Positions 18,162 through 28,717 of a stretch of 56,649 nt of DNA are shown here, in pieces. The DNA is taken from assembly GCA_964551015.1 (NCBI GenBank), contig CAZKBP010000037.1:1-56649 (forward strand), read 5' to 3'. Position 1 is the stretch's first letter. Each line of letters begins with the position of its first letter. Source of the stretch: CAZKBP01 sp964551015. Its GTDB lineage: Bacteria > Bacteroidota > Bacteroidia > Cytophagales > Microscillaceae. Both the position numbers and the translations under genes were made by a program. The notes beneath the pieces were generated by a model that saw nothing but the letters and a program-made list of their open reading frames with translations, was not told where the DNA came from and made no database searches.

Positions 18162-21100
18162 CTATTCCCCTTCTACGCTCTCCTCTTCCTCCACTTCGGT
18201 TGCTTCGGCTTCCAACGCACGCTCGATTAGGCCAATCGGCATATAACGATGAAAGAGGGGCTTGCTTTCCTCCCAATTCTTCAATAAGTGTTCTGCTTTA
18301 TGGCTATTGGTTTCTTGGTAATAATCTTCTATCAAAACTTTTAAAGCCTCATATTCCTCCTCATCCATCGGGTGGAAGGCGATATACTCAGGATTGATGT
18401 ACTCATGTTCGTGCCCCTTATGACCCAGCAGAATTACTTCTCCACCCGTCATGCCTCCGCCGATATTGTCGGAGGTTTCCCCCAAAATCACTACCTTACC
18501 CTGAGTCATATATTCACAAGCGTGTAAGCCCACGCCTTCTACCACGGCGGTAGCACCACTATTCCTAACTGCGAAACGGTCCGCAGCCAAACCATTGACA
18601 TAGAGCGTACCACCCGTGGCTCCGTACAAGGCAACATTACCAATAATCACGTTTTCTTCGGCTTTAAAGCGAGCCTTGGGGTGCGGTGTAATCACTACTT
18701 TGCCATCACTCATCGTTTTGCAAACAGAGTCATTGGCTTCTCCTTGTAAGCGTACATGTATATCGCCCGTCAGGTAAGCACAGAAGCTTTGCCCTGCGCT
18801 TCCAGTAAATGCTAATTGAATTTGACCTGTGTAAGGCTTTTCTTCGGATAAGCCATTACTGTGGGCGTGCCCATTACTTTCGGTTTTGAATTGCTGAGAA
18901 AATTGACGATGCTCCTTTTGGGCAATCTTACCGCAAAGTGTGGCGGGAATGGCTCGATCTGTCGCATAAATGGGATATTTAAGCTGAATATCCTGATTTT
19001 CTAACAAAGCTCTTTTGGTATCCTCCACAATTCTTTGGTTAAGTGGATTGATGGGTTCATTGAACGGATTTTTACCATCGTGCTCCTTGGGTTTGTAAAC
19101 AAACTCCCTTCCCAAGGCAAAGCCTAAATCTAGTTTTTTGTTTTGAATTAAAGCCGCGTGAAGCTCACTGGCTTCCAGCAAATCCGTGCGCCCAATCAAA
19201 TCATCCAAGGACCTCACCCCCATATATTGGAGGTGCTTACGCACATCTTCGGCGACATAATGCATCATTTTGACGATATGATCCTTAGTTCCTTTGTATT
19301 TAGCTTTGAAGCGTGGATTATGCGTAGCGATGCCTGTGGGGCAAGTATTTTTTTCGCAGACACGCGCCATGATACAGCCTTGAGCAATGAGGAGTAATTT
19401 CCCAAAATCATATTCTTCCGCCCCTAAGATGGCGGCAATGACTACCTCTTTACCAGAGTGCAAGCCTCCGTCGGTACGCAGTCTGACGGTATGTCGAAGA
19501 TTATTCTCTAGCAAAGCTTGATGTACCTCGATGAGGCCTAGCTCCCAGGGCAAGCCCGCGTGTTTCATGGAAGAGAGCGAAGCAGCACCCGTTCCACCCT
19601 CGCCTCCGGAGACGTGAATCACATCGGCTCCCGCTTTGGCCACTCCTGCGGCGATGGTGCCAATCCCTGCTCCCGCCACTAGTTTGACATTGACCTGTAC
19701 GCCCAGATGTAGTTGTTTGAGTTCGTAGATTAATTGCTTCAGATCTTCAATGCTGTAAATATCGTGCATCGGGGGAGGAGAAATCAAGTCTACATTCACC
19801 AGCGAATTACGTGCTTTGGCAATATGCGCATCGACCTTTACACCCATGAGTTGGCCACCTTCGCCGGGTTTGGCTCCTTGGGCAATTTTGATTTGAATTT
19901 CTTGTCCAGAAATAAGATAAAGCGCTTTTACCCCGAAGCGTCCTGAGGCTACCTGTTTGGAGTAAGCGGTGATGCCTTCCTCGTAGTAATAAGGATTTTC
20001 GCCTCCTTCGCCGCTGTTACTGCGCCCACCGATTTCGCGCATCGCATAAAAAATATCACGCTGGGCTTCGGCACTGATGGCTCCAAAAGACATCGCACCT
20101 GAGCCGAATCTTTGCAGAATCTCCGAGCGGGGCTGTATTTCGGCTTCCTTGATTTCTTTCTTGGATGGTTTGAGTTGAAAAAGGTGACGAATATTAACAG
20201 GTTCACCGTCATTACCCAGTTGGAGATATTCTTGATAAAGCTCTATGTCGGTGAGTTCTAGGTCTTTCTCGCGGACAAGATTATGAATGATCTTAGAGCG
20301 AGCAGCGGTCATCGAGTGCTTTTCGCCGACTAAACCACGAGCGTGTTCTTTAAAAAGATAATTATTGATGAGCTTATCAGCTTCATCGGCGTGGCGGGCT
20401 TTTTCTACCTTACGCAACACATCTTCCACGATTTCGTCAAGGCCAATACCGCTGAGTTTGGGGGTCACGCCAGCAAAATATTCTTCAATTAATTGTTCAG
20501 AAACACCGATGGAGGTAAATAACTTAGAGCTTTGATAACTTCTGACCACGGAAATTCCCATCTTGGACATGATCTTGAGAAGCCCTCCTTCGTAAGCCTT
20601 GATCAGGTTTTGCTCCTTGTCGTCCGCGCTCATTTTATTTAGCTTTTTGTCTTTTTCGTAGCGGGCAATTTCCAAAGCCAAATACGGGCACACGGCAGCG
20701 GCTCCCATTCCGATGGTGGTAGCTACTTGGTGGGTAGTGCGAATTTCTCCAGAATGTACAATCAATGAAAATTTGAGCCTTAATCCTGACTCGCGCATGT
20801 AAGAAGTAACGGCTCCCACGGCTAATAGGCTGGGAATCGGAGGGTGCTCATAATCAGCGCGTTTATCGGTCAGGATAATTACTGAAGCTCCTGATTGCAC
20901 AGCCTGTTTTACTTCTTCGCCTAGGGTTTGTAAGCGAGATTTGAAGCCCACTACGCCAAATTCTCGCTGGAAAGTCATATCAAACTCACGGGTGAAGATG
21001 CGGTTTTCTGCCTCTTGAGTTTGCATAAGCTTGGTGATGTACTCCATTTGCCCTAAGCTCAAAATCGGGCTAGGCAGTTCGTAGGCTACGTGAGGGGGAA

Positions 21101-22643
21101 TCAATTCTTTTTTAGCAAAAATATTAGGGCGACGACCCACGTAAGTGCGTAGGTCGGTAACGAGCTTTTCTCGGAGATAATCTAGAGGAGGATTGGTAAC
21201 CTGAGCAAAATTATGACAAAAATAATCATAAAAAGAGCGTGCTTCGCTGGAGAAAACCGCCAAACGTGCCGTATCTCCCATAGAACCAATGGGTTCCTTG
21301 CCTGATTGGATCATGGGAACCAAGATCTTACCAAAATCTTCCTGCGTATAACTAAAAAGGTGCTTTTTGTGCAAATGCCGGGGTTCGTCTACGCTGGTTT
21401 TCTTAAAGCCCAGCTCGAAGGTACGGTGGTCAAATTTGGCATCGAAATTATAACGAGAGCGACTCGGGTCAACAAAGTAGACATTTCCCGATTTCAAACT
21501 AATCCGCACGCCAGAACCCGCTTTGATGGCTCCCTTGGAAAGGATTTCGGATTCATCCAAATTAAAAGAACCTGCTTCCGAAGATAGATAAAGATAATCA
21601 TCGGTCATGGCCCAACGACAAGGGCGAAAGCCATTCCGATCTAATCTGGCACCCACGTTTTCTCCGTCTGAGTAAACCACCAAGGCAGGACCGTCCCAAG
21701 GCTCCATCGCTCTTCCCCAAAAATTATAAAAGTCATTGGCGTGATTAGCGGGAGGCATCATGATGGATAAAATCTCGTCAATATAAGAGATACTACTTCG
21801 GTAGAGCAAAGCTTCTACCATCTCGTTCATACTTCCTGAATCACTAATTTCGGAGGCCGTCAACAGTTCGCCTTCATACAAGCCCATGGCTTTTTCGCGG
21901 GAAATAGCCCAGGAGCGATTACCTGTGATGGTGTTGAATTCTCCATTATGACCCAAGATGCGGAAGGGCTGAGCCTTGTCCCAGGTACTGGTGGTATTGG
22001 TGCTAAATCGGCGATGAAATAGACCAAAACGGCTCTTGTAACTTGGGTTTTTCAAGTCTAAATAGAATCGCTCTAAGTCTTGGGCACGGCTCAGTGCCTT
22101 GTAAACAATAGTATGAGTGGAGAGGGAGGCGAAGAAAAGCTCAAACAGGCCTTTTTGCCAAAGCTTAGTGCGAAGAAGTTGCTTGGTGGTGTAGAGTAAT
22201 TTTTCAAAGGAAGAATCGGTATTGCAGTGTTCCGGACGACGAATAATTGCTTGCAAAATATAGGGTACACAAAGCAGGGCATCTTTACCCAATACCGATT
22301 TATCTACGGGGACTTCTCGGTACTTGATGACCTCCAAGCCCATGAAATCAAAAGTATTTTCAAATACTTGCAGGGACTTTCTTCTTTCTTCGGCATTGGT
22401 AGGGGCAAAAATTTGAGCAACCGCTACTTCACCTTTGGTGTGCCCTAATAACTCGAAGGGAATGTCAGTCATGATACCCGCCCCGTCGCCCGTGATTTGG
22501 TCGGCACTACAAGCACCACGATGTTCTTCGCACTTGAGAGCAAAGAGAGTGCGTTCTATGATCTTATGATTGTATTCTGATTTTCGGCTTGCCATAAAGC
22601 CGACGCCACAGGCAGATTTTTCTTGTTTGGAAACTATCTTCAC
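18162..22643 (-). CDS. gltB: Glutamate synthase large (alpha) subunit
   Basis: GOGAT converts 2-oxoglutarate and glutamine to two glutamates, the assimilation step after glutamine synthetase. The 1493-residue size is normal. Cys12 in SACGVGF is the class II glutamine amidotransferase nucleophile, exposed after removal of a short propeptide. The FMN/synthase domain contains GRSNSGEGGE and VSGGEGGTGAASLSS; a 3Fe-4S cluster is predicted from the CIMARVCEKNTC cysteines near residue 1095. The C-terminal GXGXG beta-helix domain follows (DNIGGGMTGGEVILLG). The small NAD(P)H subunit gene gltD is not adjacent. Confidence 0.98.
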   Translation of the reverse strand: MKIVSKQEKSACGVGFMASRKSEYNHKIIERTLFALKCEEHRGACSADQITGDGAGIMTDIPFELLGHTKGEVAVAQIFAPTNAEERRKSLQVFENTFDFMGLEVIKYREVPVDKSVLGKDALLCVPYILQAIIRRPEHCNTDSSFEKLLYTTKQLLRTKLWQKGLFELFFASLSTHTIVYKALSRAQDLERFYLDLKNPSYKSRFGLFHRRFSTNTTSTWDKAQPFRILGHNGEFNTITGNRSWAISREKAMGLYEGELLTASEISDSGSMNEMVEALLYRSSISYIDEILSIMMPPANHANDFYNFWGRAMEPWDGPALVVYSDGENVGARLDRNGFRPCRWAMTDDYLYLSSEAGSFNLDESEILSKGAIKAGSGVRISLKSGNVYFVDPSRSRYNFDAKFDHRTFELGFKKTSVDEPRHLHKKHLFSYTQEDFGKILVPMIQSGKEPIGSMGDTARLAVFSSEARSFYDYFCHNFAQVTNPPLDYLREKLVTDLRTYVGRRPNIFAKKELIPPHVAYELPSPILSLGQMEYITKLMQTQEAENRIFTREFDMTFQREFGVVGFKSRLQTLGEEVKQAVQSGASVIILTDKRADYEHPPIPSLLAVGAVTSYMRESGLRLKFSLIVHSGEIRTTHQVATTIGMGAAAVCPYLALEIARYEKDKKLNKMSADDKEQNLIKAYEGGLLKIMSKMGISVVRSYQSSKLFTSIGVSEQLIEEYFAGVTPKLSGIGLDEIVEDVLRKVEKARHADEADKLINNYLFKEHARGLVGEKHSMTAARSKIIHNLVREKDLELTDIELYQEYLQLGNDGEPVNIRHLFQLKPSKKEIKEAEIQPRSEILQRFGSGAMSFGAISAEAQRDIFYAMREIGGRSNSGEGGENPYYYEEGITAYSKQVASGRFGVKALYLISGQEIQIKIAQGAKPGEGGQLMGVKVDAHIAKARNSLVNVDLISPPPMHDIYSIEDLKQLIYELKQLHLGVQVNVKLVAGAGIGTIAAGVAKAGADVIHVSGGEGGTGAASLSSMKHAGLPWELGLIEVHQALLENNLRHTVRLRTDGGLHSGKEVVIAAILGAEEYDFGKLLLIAQGCIMARVCEKNTCPTGIATHNPRFKAKYKGTKDHIVKMMHYVAEDVRKHLQYMGVRSLDDLIGRTDLLEASELHAALIQNKKLDLGFALGREFVYKPKEHDGKNPFNEPINPLNQRIVEDTKRALLENQDIQLKYPIYATDRAIPATLCGKIAQKEHRQFSQQFKTESNGHAHSNGLSEEKPYTGQIQLAFTGSAGQSFCAYLTGDIHVRLQGEANDSVCKTMSDGKVVITPHPKARFKAEENVIIGNVALYGATGGTLYVNGLAADRFAVRNSGATAVVEGVGLHACEYMTQGKVVILGETSDNIGGGMTGGEVILLGHKGHEHEYINPEYIAFHPMDEEEYEALKVLIEDYYQETNSHKAEHLLKNWEESKPLFHRYMPIGLIERALEAEATEVEEEESVEGE

Positions 22644-22904
22644 AGTCTAATGTCTTTTATGATGTTAATGCTTGAACAAATCCTATCGCAGATAGGAATA
22701 AATACAATGGGGGCTTTTAACTTTTTCTAGTAGGCGGTTTTCGATGCAAAATAATCAATTATTAGAGACTATACAAGGCATCCGAAGGAAAGAAGATTTA
22801 AACTCAAAAAATCATCCTTAAATTTGGTAGGATAAATGCAATTTGGGATATTCTTTGGCTCGTAGTGCCTAATTAGCATGAGTGAAAATTGTATTATTCT
22901 TATA

Positions 22905-22941
22905 TAAAAAAGTCCTTGGCTAATATTTCAACCAAGGACTT
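22905..22941 (-). terminator. Intrinsic terminator of the penicillin-binding protein gene
   Basis: AAGTCCTTGG (22910-22919) pairs perfectly with CCAAGGACTT (22932-22941); on the minus strand the stem is followed by six Ts. It sits 21 bp after the gene's stop. The rest of the 319-bp gap (22644-22962) is AT-rich leader of gltB with no recognised element. Confidence 0.9.
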
Positions 22942-22962
22942 CTTTGTGAGCTTAGAAAATCT

Positions 22963-25239
22963 CTATTGACCTCGGAGCATTCTTTGTCGCTCGGCTTCTA
23001 CGGCCGCACAGTTGAGTTCAATCGAGAGTTCTTCGGGCTTCTCGAAGGCTCCTTTGGGATATTTTTTTCTCAATTCAGGATCAGCGTAAACTTTGGCAAA
23101 AAATTTACCCCACACGGGTAGAGCCAGTACGGCTCCTTGACCTAAACTAATCGTGGTAAAACGAGTGGCACGAGTATCGCCACCCACCCATACGCCACCA
23201 GCTAAGTTAGGAGTCATCCCCATGAACCAAGCATCGGAGTAGTTTTGAGTAGTTCCCGTTTTGGCTGCGATTTCGTTGCGCCATCCCACGTTGTTTTCTC
23301 TGGAATTCCCGTAGCCGTGAATAGCCACGGCCGTACCACCTGCCTTCGTGGTTCCCATCATCATATCGAGCATCAGATAGGCCGTCTCTTCGCTGACGGC
23401 TTGGCGTACTTCGGGAATAAATTCTTGGATAATATTCCCGTGGCGGTCTTCGATCCGCGTGATAAAGAAGGGTTTGGTATGTTTGCCCTTATTACCCAAA
23501 GTGCAGTAAGCTCCTAGTAGCTCAAAGATAGAGACATCACTAGTGCCCAAGCAGATCGTGGCCGTGGTATCAATGGGGCTGGTGATGCCCATCTCCCGTG
23601 CATACTCGATGACCGTTTCGGGTTTCAAACGTTTGATCAGACCAGCAGCGATACTGTTGGTAGAGGTCGCTAAACCGGTTTTCAAAGTAAGCATCGCTCC
23701 TGTGTAAGACGAGGTGGCATTACGCGGCGTCCAGCCTCCGGGGAAGCGAACGGGCACATCCGGCAAGCGGTAGCAGGGTGTGTAGCCATTATCCAAGGCG
23801 GCGGTGTAAAGAACCGGCTTGAAAGTGGAGCCGGGCTGTCTGCGGCCTTGATACACGTGGTCGTATTGGAAATGCTTGAAGTTAGCTCCCCCCACCCAGG
23901 CTTTGATTTGCCCAGTTTGGGGTTCCATGGCCATAAAACCTGCCTGTAAGAAATGCTTATAATAACGAATCGAGTCCATAGGACTCATGATGGTATCTTT
24001 TTCACCGATTTCCTTTTCAGTCATGTAATAGACCCGCATTTTGCGAGGCTTATTCATTTCGGCAAAGATTTTTTTGCGATCGTTACCGTATTCTTTTTTA
24101 AGCAATTTATAGCGGGCACTCTTGCGGGCTTCATTCTCGATAAAATTGGGTAACTCTTTGTTCCAAACGTCTACCCAAGGGTTTTTGCCCAGCATTTTCC
24201 AGTGGTCATAAAATATTTTTTGGAATTTGAGCATATGCTCTCGTACGGCTTCTTCGGCGTAAGCCTGCATTTTGGAGTCAATAGTGGTGTAAATACGGAG
24301 GCCGTCCTGATAAAGATCACGCCCGTTTTCAGCCGCCCAATTTTCTAGGAATTTTTGGGTTTCTACTCGAAAGTAAGGAGCAATTCCCCCGATATGTTGC
24401 ACGACTCCATAGCGAACCTCCACGGCCTGCTTCTTGGAATAATTAAACTGCTCTTGGTCAATGTAACCATATTTATACATCTGAGCCAGCACCGTGTTCC
24501 GTCTGTCCTTAGAAGTATTTGGATTGGAAATAGGGCTATAGCGAGTAGGTGCTTTGAGCATTCCTACCAAGGTAGCGGCTTCTTGCACATTGAGCTGACT
24601 CGGATGTTTATCAAAGAAAGTCTTGGCAGCGGTATGGATTCCGAAAGCATTGTGCCCAAAAGAAACCGTGTTTAAGTACATCTCTACGATCTCGCGCTTG
24701 GTGTATTGCTGTTCAATCTTGACGGCGGTTAGCCATTCTTTGGTCTTGATGACAAAAGTGCTAATCAAAGGATAATCATAAAGAGTACCTCTACTCTCCT
24801 CGGCACGGGTACGGAATAGGTTCTTGGCCAACTGCTGCGTAATGGTACTTCCCCCTCCTTCGGCTCCCAGCGTAAAAGCTGCACGAAGAATACCCTTGAG
24901 GTCTATCCCAGCGTGTTGCTCATAGCGCACATCCTCGGTAGCAATCAAGGCATTGACTAAGTAGGGAGAAAGCTCCTCGTAGGTAACTGGGGTTCGGTTT
25001 TCTCGATAATACTTCCCCATCAGCACGTTATCGGCGGTATAAAGCTCGGAGGCTAACTCATTTCTTGGATTTTCTAAAACTTGAAAACTGGGAATATTAC
25101 CAAATAAGCCTAAAAAGTTGTAATTCAGTGCCACAAAATAAAGCACCAAAGCCAGCAAACCCGCCAGGAAGATAATCCAGATGGTCATGATGGCTCGGTA
25201 GAACTTGCCTTTATAGTTATAATAATAAGTTTCTGACAT
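22963..25239 (-). CDS. mrcA: Class A penicillin-binding protein 1A
   Basis: Bifunctional peptidoglycan synthase that polymerises glycan strands and cross-links peptides. It has one N-terminal membrane anchor (~residues 17-40). The glycosyltransferase family 51 domain includes ALIATEDVRYEQHAG (catalytic Glu102) and GGGSTITQQLAKNLF. The transpeptidase domain has the three penicillin-binding motifs: S471-TFK, S526-T-N528 and K660-TG. Length 758 is normal. It lies 71 bp downstream of the PorW/SprE-like gene on the same strand, possibly co-transcribed, and a strong terminator follows. Confidence 0.96.
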   Translation of the reverse strand: MSETYYYNYKGKFYRAIMTIWIIFLAGLLALVLYFVALNYNFLGLFGNIPSFQVLENPRNELASELYTADNVLMGKYYRENRTPVTYEELSPYLVNALIATEDVRYEQHAGIDLKGILRAAFTLGAEGGGSTITQQLAKNLFRTRAEESRGTLYDYPLISTFVIKTKEWLTAVKIEQQYTKREIVEMYLNTVSFGHNAFGIHTAAKTFFDKHPSQLNVQEAATLVGMLKAPTRYSPISNPNTSKDRRNTVLAQMYKYGYIDQEQFNYSKKQAVEVRYGVVQHIGGIAPYFRVETQKFLENWAAENGRDLYQDGLRIYTTIDSKMQAYAEEAVREHMLKFQKIFYDHWKMLGKNPWVDVWNKELPNFIENEARKSARYKLLKKEYGNDRKKIFAEMNKPRKMRVYYMTEKEIGEKDTIMSPMDSIRYYKHFLQAGFMAMEPQTGQIKAWVGGANFKHFQYDHVYQGRRQPGSTFKPVLYTAALDNGYTPCYRLPDVPVRFPGGWTPRNATSSYTGAMLTLKTGLATSTNSIAAGLIKRLKPETVIEYAREMGITSPIDTTATICLGTSDVSIFELLGAYCTLGNKGKHTKPFFITRIEDRHGNIIQEFIPEVRQAVSEETAYLMLDMMMGTTKAGGTAVAIHGYGNSRENNVGWRNEIAAKTGTTQNYSDAWFMGMTPNLAGGVWVGGDTRATRFTTISLGQGAVLALPVWGKFFAKVYADPELRKKYPKGAFEKPEELSIELNCAAVEAERQRMLRGQ

Positions 25240-25309
25240 GGTCTTTTCTGGTTTTTAGATTTTGTTTAAAATACAAAATTAGTCATTGGTCTTCAACTAA
25301 TATACCGAT

Positions 25310-27538
25310 TTACTGTAATTCTTTCAAGAGCGCCTCAGCCTTGGGAATTAGTTCACTGGAGGGATAATTATTGATAAATGCTTCCATATTTTTTAAAAAG
25401 GCGGCTCGATCTTGATCTAACTTCACGCTGATCAGATATTCCAAAAACATCAAGCGATCTTCCAAGGCATTACTAGGATAAGCCTCTCTAATTTTCTGAA
25501 TTTCAGCCAAGGACTCTTCATAGCGTCCAACCTCGTAGAGATGGTAAGCTTGCTCGTAGGCCGCTTTGACGGCGGCTTCGCTGGCTCTCACTTCTTCTTC
25601 CCAATTGGGGTTTACGATGCGTTTGGCATACAAGGAATTCGGATGTTTATCTAAGAGTTTTTGTTTGGCTTTGCCACTCTCTACGGGAGCTGAAATTTCG
25701 TCGTAGAGCAGATACAGATAATAAAGCACCTCTGCTTCGTAGCGTGTCTCGGGGAAGCGATCTAAGAGAATATCAAAATACTTGATAGCATTCTTTGGCT
25801 CTTCTAGGTTAAACTTATAGATTTTCCCTAGGGCAAAAGTGGCCTCTTCTATTTTTTCATCAGAGACTTGAAAATCTTCTTCGGTTTCGGGCAAGGCATC
25901 ATAAATTTCTTTCTTACGCGTTTCTACCCGTTTGGCAATGATTCGCTCCTTCATGATTTCAGGAGGCACGATCCGGATAGTGTCTATGCGCACCGAGTCA
26001 GGTACGTTCTTGATGGCTTCGGCACGTCGCCAGTTGTCCACCAAAGGTCGCCTGCCCCAACGGTCGCGGAAGGCTTCTAAACCCAACTCGACACTGGTGG
26101 GGTTGTAAAAGTACCACTGCCCAGAACCTTGCCCTTGCCCCTGATTACCAAAGGGGTTCCGCGTGTTGGCATTTTGTTGTTTTTTGGCAGCCAAGGCGGC
26201 TTGTTTTTGCTCGAACTCTGCCTGCGCTTGTTCTTGCTCGTAGCGTTTGTTTTCTTCCAATTTGAGTTGGCTGGAAATGTAATCACCCCGTTGAGGCTCA
26301 GGGATTTTGGCTAGGCGCTGCAAACTATCCTGCGTACGGTAAATATTTAATTGCTTTACAAATTCTTCCAAAGTTTCTTGGCGTCGCTTGACCGCTTTAT
26401 AATTTTCGGCATTGGGAGGCAAACTGGTCATGACACTGTCATAGTAGCTTTTGGCGGTTTCATAGTTCTGTAGCTCAGCGTAATAAATTTCTCCTAATTT
26501 TAAATAGGAGTAGGCTTTTTGTACAGGATTGTTAGAACTTACAACCAAGGATTGATTCAATTTTTGGATGGCTCCTTCCACATCTTCTTGCCTGAGGGCG
26601 AAAAGCCCCATTTCGTAGTAAATTTTGTCTTGGTATTCTTGGTTCTTGGCATCTTTTAGTAATCTCTTGAAATAGCGGTTTACCTTTTTGACATCGCCTT
26701 GATTTTTGAGATTAGAAACCTGCGCCAAATACAGCTTGGCGTAGAAAGACAACTCATAAGGAGGGTTATTTTTTAATACTTGGCGATAGTTCCGATAAGC
26801 CAAGCGGTCGCTATTGATTTTTTGATAGATCTGACCTAAGATAAAATGTGCACGCGCCTTGGGTTCGCCGTGTGGCATCAATTTGACCGCAGAGCCCAGA
26901 CTTTTAGCCGTCTCGATCAGATCATCTTGCTCCCTAAAGAAATGCCCTCGGGCGATCAGATAGTCAATTTTATTTTCTTTATCTAAGCTACGTTTGCGAA
27001 AAGCATTCAAAGCAGTACGAGCCGAACGGAAGTCTTCTAGTTGAATATAGGTAAGCATTAGCTCGATGAGGGCTTTGTTACTAGCTTCTGAATCATCACT
27101 GCGAGAATTTACATACTTAAAAGTATTCAGAGCGTCCTCGAACTCTCGGCGGTAATAGCGCGCTTTACCAATCAAAACATAAGCTGGATACAATAATTGG
27201 CTATTCTCGTGGCGGTTTTTGATGTTGGCTAACTTCTTGATCGCGTCCTCCATTTTCTCATCGTAAGCTTGGAAGGTATTGGTGTCTGTGATGGGGATAA
27301 CATCCAGCACTCGGTTATAATCTTCCTTACGGTTTTGGAATAGTTCTCGCTCCATTTCTTTGATCGCCTCGTTGGCTAAAAAGTAGGAATTGAACCGAGC
27401 ATTCATGTTGTGCCAAGCTTTGGAGGTAACGCTATCTTTGCTGGCGGAGCAGGCTTGGAGGACAAAAATGGGAATGACAAGCCAGATTTTATTGCGAAGC
27501 TGAAAATTCAAAATTCTTTCCAAATTTTTTAAAATCAT
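25310..27538 (-). CDS. porW: T9SS-associated TPR lipoprotein, PorW/SprE family
   Basis: A 742-residue lipoprotein (VLQAC, Cys30) with tetratricopeptide repeats through residues ~90-400 and ~575-740. The segment after the signal, KAWHNMNARFNSYFLANEAI, is the hallmark of PorW (Porphyromonas) / SprE (Flavobacterium), an envelope lipoprotein required for type IX secretion and gliding. A Gln-rich, low-complexity stretch near residues 430-480 (GNQGQGQGSGQW) separates the repeat blocks. The presence of a protein with a T9SS sorting domain at 39858-42095 supports a working T9SS in this organism. Confidence 0.88.
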   Translation of the reverse strand: MILKNLERILNFQLRNKIWLVIPIFVLQACSASKDSVTSKAWHNMNARFNSYFLANEAIKEMERELFQNRKEDYNRVLDVIPITDTNTFQAYDEKMEDAIKKLANIKNRHENSQLLYPAYVLIGKARYYRREFEDALNTFKYVNSRSDDSEASNKALIELMLTYIQLEDFRSARTALNAFRKRSLDKENKIDYLIARGHFFREQDDLIETAKSLGSAVKLMPHGEPKARAHFILGQIYQKINSDRLAYRNYRQVLKNNPPYELSFYAKLYLAQVSNLKNQGDVKKVNRYFKRLLKDAKNQEYQDKIYYEMGLFALRQEDVEGAIQKLNQSLVVSSNNPVQKAYSYLKLGEIYYAELQNYETAKSYYDSVMTSLPPNAENYKAVKRRQETLEEFVKQLNIYRTQDSLQRLAKIPEPQRGDYISSQLKLEENKRYEQEQAQAEFEQKQAALAAKKQQNANTRNPFGNQGQGQGSGQWYFYNPTSVELGLEAFRDRWGRRPLVDNWRRAEAIKNVPDSVRIDTIRIVPPEIMKERIIAKRVETRKKEIYDALPETEEDFQVSDEKIEEATFALGKIYKFNLEEPKNAIKYFDILLDRFPETRYEAEVLYYLYLLYDEISAPVESGKAKQKLLDKHPNSLYAKRIVNPNWEEEVRASEAAVKAAYEQAYHLYEVGRYEESLAEIQKIREAYPSNALEDRLMFLEYLISVKLDQDRAAFLKNMEAFINNYPSSELIPKAEALLKELQ

Positions 27539-27799
27539 ATAAAATATTAATTTTACAAAAAAAACTTAACTTTACCAGAATTTCCGTGGGTTTAGGAACT
27601 TTTTTTGAGTATCCCCCTATCGAGTCAAGACTAAGCAAAGGAGCTATTTGAATTCAGAAAATCAGCCAAGAGGAAATTTTTCTATCTCTTCTCTCTCTAT
27701 GATGTGTCTTCGAGAATTACAAAAAGACCTTAGAGACTGGTTTGTTCTTATTTTTACGTAGTTTTCTTAAATTAAGTATCAATTAAAATCAATAGATTC

Positions 27800-28699
27800 G
27801 TGAAGTTGAACCTCAAGCAGAAAATATTTACCAATGATTGGTGGACGACGAAGCTCTCTTTGATCGTGCGTCATGATGAAAGCTTTGCCGAAAAGCATCG
27901 TTTTCCTTTTACACCTGCGAAGTTAGTATTTTTTTCCTTTATTTTGTTTGTAATTCTATTTGTATGTGGTTTCTTAGTAGCTGGAAAGTTTTACAGACAG
28001 GGAGGGATGAGCGAAGACCAAGCCAAAACCACCCAAAAATTGGTAGAGCTTAAATTCAAAGTAGATTCTCTGGCTCTAAGTCTAGAAACAAAGAACAACT
28101 ATCTAGATAATATCAAAAAATTACTGGGAGGCGATGTTAAATATATGAAAGCAGATCGCCTAAACGAGGATGAATTAGTGAATCAGAAAGGAAGCTTTCG
28201 TCAGAAAAAGAAAAGCTCCTACAATGTAGATTCGCTGGAGCAAGCTGATTTAAAGCTGAGAGAAGAACTGGAGCGAAAAAGTAGCCTCTTTGTTAGCTTT
28301 TCCTCCCCCTCGGCAGGAGCTGATTTGAAGGATTTGTTTCTTTTCTCTCCGATCGAAGGAATCGTTTCAGAAAAATACAATGCCCGAACTGGTCATTACG
28401 GAGTTGATATCGTATCGGCCAAAGACGAGCCCATCAAATCCGTAGCCGAAGGTACTGTAATCATGTCTTCTTGGACTGATGAAACCGGATACGTGATTGC
28501 GGTACAGCACCGAGCCAATTTGGTATCAGTCTATAAACACTGCTCCAGCCTTCTAAAGAAAACTGGAGAATTCGTCAAAGCTGGTGAGATTATCGCCATC
28601 ATTGGCAATACGGGGAAATTTAGTTCCGGCCCGCATCTCCATTTCGAGTTGTGGTACAATCGTAACCCGGTAAACCCCGAAGAGTTAGTTTCATTTTAA
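27800..28699 (+). CDS. M23 family metallopeptidase, membrane anchored
   Basis: A 299-residue LytM/peptidase M23 protein with a single transmembrane helix (~residues 41-62), a coiled-coil stalk (~75-165) and a C-terminal M23 domain (~180-299). The zinc ligands are present: H199 and D203 (GHYGVDIV) and H281 with catalytic H279 (GPHLHFELW), so it is predicted to be an active cell-wall endopeptidase. The start codon is GTG. The bactofilin gene begins 18 bp downstream; M23-bactofilin pairs are known to control cell shape in several bacteria, so this is likely the enzyme of that pair. Confidence 0.93.
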   Translation: MKLNLKQKIFTNDWWTTKLSLIVRHDESFAEKHRFPFTPAKLVFFSFILFVILFVCGFLVAGKFYRQGGMSEDQAKTTQKLVELKFKVDSLALSLETKNNYLDNIKKLLGGDVKYMKADRLNEDELVNQKGSFRQKKKSSYNVDSLEQADLKLREELERKSSLFVSFSSPSAGADLKDLFLFSPIEGIVSEKYNARTGHYGVDIVSAKDEPIKSVAEGTVIMSSWTDETGYVIAVQHRANLVSVYKHCSSLLKKTGEFVKAGEIIAIIGNTGKFSSGPHLHFELWYNRNPVNPEELVSF

Positions 28700-28717
28700 T
28701 CCAAAAATTATATTAGC